Shown: positions 36,273 to 42,082 of the stretch, one piece after another
Position numbering within the stretch: the first letter of the stretch is position 1
Layout of the letters: every line of letters starts with the position of its first letter
Assembly (NCBI GenBank): GCA_003245895.1
Contig: QKBZ01000418.1
Location: 1 to 42,082 of the forward strand
Direction of reading: 5' to 3'
DNA: 42,082 nt
Source: Beggiatoa sp.
GTDB lineage: Bacteria > Pseudomonadota > Gammaproteobacteria > Beggiatoales > Beggiatoaceae
The notes under the pieces: generated by a model
Database searches by the model: none
What the model saw: the letters and a program-made list of their open reading frames with translations, nothing else
Told to the model about the DNA's origin: nothing
Program-made: the position numbers and the translations under genes

Positions 36273-37259
36273 TTAAGCTATTTGAGGTGAATATTCCGTC
36301 TGCTTGTCCAAGACAGCAAAACAGATATGAATAAGCTTGCGCATACCAGCCCCTAAGGCAGACATTTTTGACTTTCCTTGTTCAAGAAGGCGATGGTAAA
36401 ACAACTTGATGTCAGGGTTATGCTGAGTGGCTACCACCGCAGCCATATACAGTTTTGCCCGTATTGTTGGGTTACCTGTTTTAGAAAGCCTTGGGCGTTT
36501 TTTAATACTTGTACCGGATTCCTCTGTCACCGGAACAACACCTAAATAAGCAGCGGCCTGTCGAGCACTTTGAAAGCGATTGCGTTGTAAAATAGCTAGC
36601 AATAGCGTGGAGAGCACTGTGCCTATAGCAGGGATGCTCCTAAGTAACCCCCTATCATGTTCTAACTCAGGGTGAGTTTGAATATGAGTATCAATGGCTT
36701 CATTGACTAAGACAAGCTCATGGTCAAGGTGTTGCAACATGCGCTCAGAGGACTCCAAGATAAATGCTTCTGTATAAGTGGCGTGGAGCTTTTCTAAGCG
36801 GTTACTCTCACGTTGTCTATCAGTCTCCAGTGCTTGTTTGCGTGCTTGTAATTGCTTTAGCTGCTTGTATTCAGCAGGCGGTGGTTGCCAAAGTCTTAAC
36901 TTGTTATGACACTGTTGCCCAAGCTGTGCTAAAACCAGTGCATCGATTTGGTCATTCTTGTTTCTAATCCCTAAACCCTTAGCAAGATTTCTAGCTTGAG
37001 CAGGGTTTGCAACAATGACTTTACAACCTGCATGGAACAAGGCTTCAGCAGCAACTTCGTGATAAGTGCTAGTAGCCTCTAAGACAATAAGCAGGTCAGT
37101 AGCGGCCAGTTTTGCCTTTTTGCTGGCGAAGCTGAGTAAAAGCTTAACGCCTTCAACATTATTAGCCACGACTTTGTCTAGCTTTTTATCAGGCAGTTGT
37201 TCACGTAGCAGTGTGCAATGTAGTTTTTGTTTAGAAACGTCGATTCCTATCACATTCAT
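36273..37259 (-). CDS. IS110-family transposase (DEDD/serine recombinase)
   Basis: A 328-residue recombinase. The RuvC-like N-terminal domain keeps the DEDD set: Asp7 in IGIDVSK, Glu61 in VLEATST, Asp103 and Asp106 in KNDQID. The C-terminal transposase_20-type domain has SIPAIGTVLSTLLLA and the likely nucleophile Ser259 in RLSKTGNPTIR. All key residues are present and the frame is uninterrupted, so the enzyme may be active. The ATG at 37259 with AAGG about eight bases upstream gives MNVIGIDVSK as in the family; a TTG at 37265 is also in frame. IS110 enzymes excise as circles and integrate using a bridge RNA encoded by the element. Confidence 0.93.
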   Translation of the reverse strand: MNVIGIDVSKQKLHCTLLREQLPDKKLDKVVANNVEGVKLLLSFASKKAKLAATDLLIVLEATSTYHEVAAEALFHAGCKVIVANPAQARNLAKGLGIRNKNDQIDALVLAQLGQQCHNKLRLWQPPPAEYKQLKQLQARKQALETDRQRESNRLEKLHATYTEAFILESSERMLQHLDHELVLVNEAIDTHIQTHPELEHDRGLLRSIPAIGTVLSTLLLAILQRNRFQSARQAAAYLGVVPVTEESGTSIKKRPRLSKTGNPTIRAKLYMAAVVATQHNPDIKLFYHRLLEQGKSKMSALGAGMRKLIHICFAVLDKQTEYSPQIA

Positions 37260-37274
37260 AACCAATACCTTAAA

Positions 37275-37440
37275 AAGACAGTTCTATCAGTTTGCGGGCT
37301 TTCCTTGTACATGCAGAGTCTAGCTCTTGGATACCGTACAGCCTTAATTGATTTGCTAAACTGATGGAAACTCAGTGGCTTATCTACAGAACAGACTCAA
37401 TGGTCTCAGGGCGGATTCAGCCTCTCTGATTTCCTATTCA
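37275..37440 (-). ncRNA. Candidate IS110 bridge RNA region
   Basis: This is the non-coding left-end stretch upstream of the transposase, where IS110-group elements encode the bridge RNA. The octamer ACGGTATC occurs in it (minus strand, 37330-37337) and also in the right terminus GAGACGGTATCTACA of both copies, as expected if part of the RNA is a donor-recognition guide. Short inverted segments suggest stem-loops. Exact ends, promoter and fold were not determined. Confidence 0.35.
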
Positions 37441-37473
37441 TGGTAGCTAATCATGAATGCTTTTAGGATACAA

Positions 37474-37503
37474 GGGTGGAATAGGCGTAAGCCGTATTCC
37501 ACC
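37474..37503. repeat. Palindromic repeat, GGTGGAATACG family
   Basis: GGTGGAATAGGC and GCCGTATTCCACC arms abut the IS110 left end. The CAA preceding GGGTGG departs from the usual GTA, which may reflect the insertion point. Confidence 0.65.
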
Positions 37504-37550
37504 ATAAAGTTTGTAATCTGCACTTAACTTAATGATTTGCAGAATTTCAT

Positions 37551-37580
37551 GGTGGAATACGCTGCGCTATTCCACCCTAC
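37551..37580. repeat. Palindromic repeat, GGTGGAATACG family
   Basis: GGTGGAATACGC and GCGCTATTCCACC arms, ending CCTAC. It lies 59 bp upstream of the adk promoter and matches the unit at 33807-33836. Confidence 0.65.
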
Positions 37581-37638
37581 GTCACCCCATCCTAAAATAC
37601 TAATTTCCCTCCGTATACAAAAACCCCCGCCAAAAAAC

Positions 37639-37666
37639 TTGGCACTAACAGCCTATCGGTTATAAT
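37639..37666 (+). promoter_or_regulatory. Sigma-70 promoter of adk
   Basis: TTGGCA (37639-37644) and a perfect TATAAT (37661-37666) are separated by 16 bp. The start codon lies about 143 bp downstream, so the mRNA should have a leader of roughly 135 nt. I see no known riboswitch in the leader. Confidence 0.7.
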
Positions 37667-37787
37667 GTCCCATTGCTTCAATTTAACAATTACAATAATT
37701 CACTTTAACTGAAGCAAGCTAAGTCGAAAAGACCACGCATTTGGATGGAACAAAACCTTTTTTTTTCAATACTTTTCTAAAACTTAA

Positions 37788-38462
<675 letters not shown>

Positions 38463-38481
38463 ACCATACCGCCAAAGTTGA

Positions 38482-38508
38482 CTTGATCCGACCATGTGTC
38501 GGGTCAAG
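38482..38508 (+). other. Stem-loop between adk and mltF
   Basis: CTTGATCCGAC and GTCGGGTCAAG form an 11-bp stem (one G-T pair) with a five-base loop, 19 nt after the adk stop. No T-run follows, so it is more likely an mRNA stabilising or attenuating element than a full terminator. Confidence 0.45.
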
Positions 38509-38561
38509 GCTGACACGTCACAGGGGTTAATCGTGTCATCGATGTGGGAGCATAACAGGCC

Positions 38562-40025
38562 ATGAAGCTGTTATTAACAGTTTTGCTCGGCACATTATTA
38601 ACATTTTGCACCGATAGACAAACTGTATTGGAATCAGTCCAACGCAGTGGTGTCTTAACGGTGGTCACGCGTCATAGCCCCACAACTTATTTTCCCAATG
38701 CAGAAGGCCGTCCAGCAGGTTTAGAATATGATTTATTAAACCGCTTTGCCGAACATCTGCGCGTCAAATTAAATTTAATCGTAGCAGAAGAATTCAGCCA
38801 AATTCTGCCTATGGTGTCACGCGAGCAAGTCGCCTTTGCCGCAGCAGGCATTAATATTACCGAAGAGCGTCGCCAATATTTACGCTTTAGCACGCGCTAT
38901 CAAGAAGTGCAGCATCAACTGCTTTACCACCGCGCAAATCCTCCTCCCCCTTCTCAATTAGCTGAGTTAACGGCTGAGCATGTAATCAGTGTCATTGCAG
39001 GCAGTAGCCAAGAATTTCTGCTAAAACAATTAAAAACAGAATATCCAGAACTGACATGGGAAAGCATGGCCGATGTAGAGCCTGCAACCTTATTAGAATC
39101 TGTGTGGCAAAAAGAGCGGGCGTATGCCTTAGTGGACTCTACAGAAGTGGCACAAATGCAGCGCTTTTTCCCAGAGTTGAAAGTGGCTAAGACGTTTAAC
39201 GAAGTGCCTGCTTCTGGCTTAGCATGGGCGTTTAGCCGCGATTATCGCTATGATAGTTTGTATGTGGAGAGCATCCAGTTTTTCCAAAACTTACAGCAAA
39301 CAGGCGAGTTAGCACAACTTATCGAACGCTATTACAGCCACGTTGAAGATCAGCAATTTGATTATGTAGATACCCGCGAGTTTTATCGCCATGTGCAAGA
39401 TCGCTTGCCTGCGTATCGAGCAAAATTTGAGACAGTCGCGGCGCAGTTGAAACTCGACTGGCGTTTGTTAGCTGCTATCGCCTATCAAGAGTCGCGTTGG
39501 TTAGCCGATGCGGTGTCTTATACCGGTGTACGTGGTTTGATGATGTTAACGGAAGATACGGCTGCTGATTTAGGCATTGAAGACCGTGAAGACCCATTTC
39601 AAAGTATTGAAGGGGGCAGTCGTTATTTTATTAAATTACGCAAGCGCTTTGATGAAGATGTTTTAGAGCCAGATCGTACTTGGTTTGCGCTAGCGGCCTA
39701 TAATGTAGGTTTAGGGCATGTGTTTGATGCACGTAAAATTACCCGTAACCAACAGGCAAATCCTGCTTTTTGGGTAGAGGTAAAACAGCGTTTGCCTTTA
39801 TTAAGCAACCCTAAATGGTATCGTCACACACGTCATGGTTATGCACGCGGCTATGAACCCGTGGTGTATGTCCGCAACGTGCGCCATTATTACGATATGT
39901 TAGTGTATGCCGATGAACATCGCGGCACAGATTTAACCTCAGAACCAACATCAACATCTACACAGCCGTTAGATGAGACGGCAACGCCTAGCACAACGCA
40001 AAATAGTGCTGTCATGACACAATAG
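38562..40025 (+). CDS. mltF: Membrane-bound lytic murein transglycosylase F
   Basis: A 487-residue cell-wall enzyme that cleaves the MurNAc-GlcNAc bond of peptidoglycan with formation of anhydro-MurNAc. A signal or anchor segment (about 1-16) precedes a family 3 solute-binding-like regulatory domain (about 25-270) and a C-terminal SLT domain (about 290-450). The catalytic Glu310 sits in AIAYQESRW, and the SLT pattern continues with TGVRGLMMLTEDTA and WFALAAYNVGLGHV. This two-domain order is diagnostic of MltF. LLTFC near the N-terminus resembles a lipobox but has Phe at -1, so lipidation is doubtful. The C-terminus has a Ser/Thr-rich tail. GGGAG lies upstream of the start at a rather long spacing. 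Confidence 0.93.
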   Translation: MKLLLTVLLGTLLTFCTDRQTVLESVQRSGVLTVVTRHSPTTYFPNAEGRPAGLEYDLLNRFAEHLRVKLNLIVAEEFSQILPMVSREQVAFAAAGINITEERRQYLRFSTRYQEVQHQLLYHRANPPPPSQLAELTAEHVISVIAGSSQEFLLKQLKTEYPELTWESMADVEPATLLESVWQKERAYALVDSTEVAQMQRFFPELKVAKTFNEVPASGLAWAFSRDYRYDSLYVESIQFFQNLQQTGELAQLIERYYSHVEDQQFDYVDTREFYRHVQDRLPAYRAKFETVAAQLKLDWRLLAAIAYQESRWLADAVSYTGVRGLMMLTEDTAADLGIEDREDPFQSIEGGSRYFIKLRKRFDEDVLEPDRTWFALAAYNVGLGHVFDARKITRNQQANPAFWVEVKQRLPLLSNPKWYRHTRHGYARGYEPVVYVRNVRHYYDMLVYADEHRGTDLTSEPTSTSTQPLDETATPSTTQNSAVMTQ

Positions 40026-40108
40026 TCATGTTATCACCGGATAATTAAGCGCTCGTTCTCTCATGCCCCATGTGGGGCAGTATTCACGATTTATATGGAA
40101 ATTCCACC

Positions 40109-40753
40109 ATGAGCAATCAAAATTTACACGACTTACGCCGTGACTATAGTCAAGCCTGTTTAAGTCTTGCTGATACCGATCCCAGTCCATTTGCACAATT
40201 TAGCAAATGGTTTGATGAGGCGATGAAAGCAGAATTGTTTGATGTGAATGCAATGACCTTGGCAACCACTACGCCAGATGGTTTTCCAACTGCCCGCATT
40301 GTGTTGTTAAAAGAATTTGATGAGCAAGGCTTTGTCTTTTTTACCAATTATGAAAGCCGCAAAGGACAAGAATTAGCCGAGAACCCGCGTGCAACCTTAT
40401 TGTTTTATTGGGCAGAGTTAGAACGCCAAGTCCGTATTGAAGGTGAGGTTACGATGGTAGAAGAGGCTGCTTCAGATAAATACTTTCATTCACGCCCTAT
40501 TGGCAGCCAATTAAGCGCGTGGGCTTCACATCAAAGTGAATTAATTGAAAGTAAAGCTGAGTTAGAGCAGCGTATGCAGGAATTAGAGCAACAATATAAA
40601 GACCAAGTGATTCCACGCCCAAATTATTGGGGCGGTTATCGTTTAATGCCGTATCAAGTGGAGTTTTGGCAAGGTCGGCCTAATCGGTTGCATGATCGGG
40701 TGTTATACCGTTTAGACGAGGAGCAATGGAGTCGGCTTTTATTAGCACCTTAA
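40109..40753 (+). CDS. pdxH: Pyridoxamine 5'-phosphate oxidase
   Basis: A 214-residue FMN enzyme that oxidises pyridoxamine- and pyridoxine-5'-phosphate to pyridoxal-5'-phosphate. Family motifs are ARIVLLKEFDEQGFVFFTNY (FMN binding), SRKGQELAENP, RPIGSQLSAWAS, and the C-terminal block WGGYRLMPYQVEFWQG ... RLHDR. The start at 40109 gives MSNQNLHDLRRDY, the usual N-terminus, and has GGAA eight bases upstream; an upstream ATG at 40070 would add 13 unrelated residues. A strong hairpin terminator follows the stop. Confidence 0.96.
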   Translation: MSNQNLHDLRRDYSQACLSLADTDPSPFAQFSKWFDEAMKAELFDVNAMTLATTTPDGFPTARIVLLKEFDEQGFVFFTNYESRKGQELAENPRATLLFYWAELERQVRIEGEVTMVEEAASDKYFHSRPIGSQLSAWASHQSELIESKAELEQRMQELEQQYKDQVIPRPNYWGGYRLMPYQVEFWQGRPNRLHDRVLYRLDEEQWSRLLLAP

Positions 40754-40762
40754 GCAAAGCAT

Positions 40763-40801
40763 AAAAAAAAACCGCCTACCCATTGGGTAGGCGGTTTTTT
40801 T
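40763..40801. terminator. Bidirectional rho-independent terminator
   Basis: ACCGCCTACCC and GGGTAGGCGGT form a stable stem (40771-40795), preceded by an A-run and followed by a T-run. It can stop both pdxH (rightward) and the convergent secreted-protein gene (leftward). Confidence 0.92.
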
Positions 40802-40846
40802 ATTTAGCTAATCACTATAGCGGTGAAATTAAGCTTTAACTTAATT

Positions 40847-42058
40847 TTATTCACCTGCACAACTTGGCCATGCAATGCCTTCGATGTCGTAGTAAGGAGA
40901 AGGAATTGGGTCTAAGCTGACACCTACACATGACAGAGGATTCAAGCCAGAAACGGTCATCATCATGGTTGTGTTGTCATGTACAGCGAATAATAAGTCA
41001 TCTGAAGGTAAAGTTTCTAAGGCTTCGATTTCACCTAAGCTGACTTCGCCACATACGATGCTTAAAGTCTCAGTGCCTATATCATAAGCCCATAAAACAG
41101 AGGTGACATCGGCATCGGCTGCATCTGGGTCAACGATGTTTGCATTTTGTACACCGTAAATTTTGCTGCCATCTATGCTAAAGCTAATGTCTTCTACTTC
41201 AGCAGGGCTTGCATATTTTACAATTGCAGCAGGGCTAACACTTGGGTCAGCAATCATAAATAAACCGTCACCTTGTGACCAACCCCATAAGCTGCCATCT
41301 GGTGCGAAGCTTAATGCGTCAACTTCTTTCATACCAGTAGGGCCAACTTCAGTTAAAGCACCGGTTACTTTATCTACGGTGTACAACATACCAGGGGTAG
41401 CCGTGTCATCACCAGAAGCGGCATATAAAGTTTCACCGTCTGGGGTAAGGTCTAATGCTTCAATATCATGCGCAGGATAAACACCACCTAATGGTGCAAC
41501 GCTTAAAGTCGCAGGGTCGATAGTGAAAAATTCTGTGTTGTTTAAGCCGCCATCGTGTACGGCATAAGCTTTCGCTTCGCACTCGACTACTGGTGGTTCG
41601 TCACAGCTAGGGCCAAAAATTACGCCTTCGCCATAGGCATTACTGGCTTTAGCAATAACGCTAACAGGCACGATAGAATATTCTGCATCTAAGGTGAAAG
41701 AGAAAGTCATCCCTTCCTCACCTACACCACTATCGGTATTCCATTTCAGACCAACAACTGTTTGATCTTTAATGCTACCGTCAGGGCCTTCTTCATAGCC
41801 TGTGGTTGGAGAAACAGATTCAACATGACCGACACATAAAGGTATGTTTAATGTCCAGTGACTTAAGGCATGACCTTGAACTTTACTTACTTTATACGTC
41901 CAAGTAGTACCGTCTACACCTAAGAATTCAATGTTGAACCCTGTCAATTGTGTAGAACCTTGAAATTCAATATAAGTTGAGTTGTTTGCAAAAGCAGGTG
42001 TTGCTATAGCAGTAGAGAGCAACAAGATTGCACCTGCAAATAATTTGTTCATGTTCAT
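40847..42058 (-). CDS. Secreted protein with a beta-propeller-like C-terminal half, function unknown
   Basis: A 403-residue protein with a signal peptide (about 1-24, cleavage near ATPAFA). Residues about 25-145 form a beta-rich domain (GSTQLTGFNIEFLG, WTLNIPLCVGHVESV) with paired cysteines. From about 150 on, repeated segments of roughly 40-45 residues carry motifs such as DIEALDLTPDGETLYA, EVDALSFAPDGSLWG, EVEDISFSIDGSKIYG and EIEALETLPSDDLLFA. These repeats are propeller-blade-like and close with YYDIEGIAWPSC. No catalytic motif, sorting signal or membrane anchor is seen. AAGGG eight bases upstream favours the start at 42058; an ATG at 42052 is also possible. Surface or matrix binding is conceivable, but I do not recognise a named family. 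Confidence 0.75.
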   Translation of the reverse strand: MNMNKLFAGAILLLSTAIATPAFANNSTYIEFQGSTQLTGFNIEFLGVDGTTWTYKVSKVQGHALSHWTLNIPLCVGHVESVSPTTGYEEGPDGSIKDQTVVGLKWNTDSGVGEEGMTFSFTLDAEYSIVPVSVIAKASNAYGEGVIFGPSCDEPPVVECEAKAYAVHDGGLNNTEFFTIDPATLSVAPLGGVYPAHDIEALDLTPDGETLYAASGDDTATPGMLYTVDKVTGALTEVGPTGMKEVDALSFAPDGSLWGWSQGDGLFMIADPSVSPAAIVKYASPAEVEDISFSIDGSKIYGVQNANIVDPDAADADVTSVLWAYDIGTETLSIVCGEVSLGEIEALETLPSDDLLFAVHDNTTMMMTVSGLNPLSCVGVSLDPIPSPYYDIEGIAWPSCAGE

Positions 42059-42082
42059 CGTTATTTCCCTTAGCATCTGTAT

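Larger units (their letters stand above)
36221..37465 (-). mobile_element. IS110-family insertion sequence, apparently complete
   Basis: The element contains a full transposase gene with about 52 bp beyond its stop and about 200 bp upstream of its start. The right end, TGTAGATACCGTCTC (36221-36235 on the + strand), is defined by comparison with the partial copy at 1-142. The left end cannot be fixed from one copy; it lies before the palindrome starting at 37474, at roughly 37440-37470. There are no long terminal inverted repeats, as expected for IS110. The long non-coding region upstream of the transposase places it in the IS110 rather than the IS1111 group. Confidence 0.8.

Noticed and set aside
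5895-37580. Clustered palindromes as a CRISPR array
   Set aside because: The units are scattered, self-complementary and not spaced by uniform spacers, and no cas genes are present.
38562-38620. Lipoprotein signal in MltF (LLTFC)
   Set aside because: Phe precedes the Cys where Gly, Ala or Ser is required, so a lipobox is not supported.

Overview
The window looks like chromosomal DNA of a gammaproteobacterium of the filamentous sulfur-oxidiser type (Beggiatoa/Thiothrix relatives). This is inferred from the tRNA-Ser(GGA)-4.5S RNA-dnaX order, the AT-leaning codon use, the very large multi-PAS sensor kinases and the dense palindromic intergenic repeats. I could not test the taxonomy by a search.

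Layout. Positions 1-142 are the 3' end of an IS110-family element cut by the window edge. From 315 to 25137 lie seven consecutive co-oriented sensor-kinase genes: (A) a 1845-residue kinase with two periplasmic solute-binding domains; (B, C) two CheB-CheR-PAS hybrid kinases; (D) a Cache-type hybrid kinase; (E) a CHASE hybrid kinase; (F) a REC-kinase lacking its phosphoacceptor histidine; (G) a REC-kinase-REC protein. B/C, D/E and F/G are paralogous neighbours. D-E-F-G are packed like an operon (ATGA overlap, 42 nt, 7 nt). A to F share a C-terminal tail of about 55 residues, and G has a divergent version. No HPt, DNA-binding or GGDEF/EAL output domain is present, so the array appears to be all input and phosphorelay with its output elsewhere.

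From 25.4 to 28.7 kb is a housekeeping block: a VOC-family protein, tRNA-Ser, ffs, dnaX and an HNH nuclease. From 29.3 to 32.0 kb is a leftward redox cluster: a DUF5666-like periplasmic protein, a cytochrome b561-type membrane protein and a dihaem cytochrome c peroxidase. An OmpR-family-like direct repeat lies in its presumptive promoter. Next come an orphan membrane-fusion protein, a UbiH/UbiF/VisC-type FAD hydroxylase and a CDF metal exporter with an extreme His-rich loop. A complete IS110-family element (about 36221-37465) follows, then adk, mltF and pdxH, a bidirectional terminator, and a leftward secreted protein of unknown function.

Intergenic space is dominated by several families of short inverted-repeat elements. 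Two 137-bp copies in opposite orientation flank kinase genes D-G. Another copy downstream of dnaX is bounded by 11-bp direct repeats, which look like a target duplication. The most interesting points are the seven-kinase array with its shared tail, kinase F without its histidine, the candidate bridge RNA of the IS110 element, and the miniature elements.
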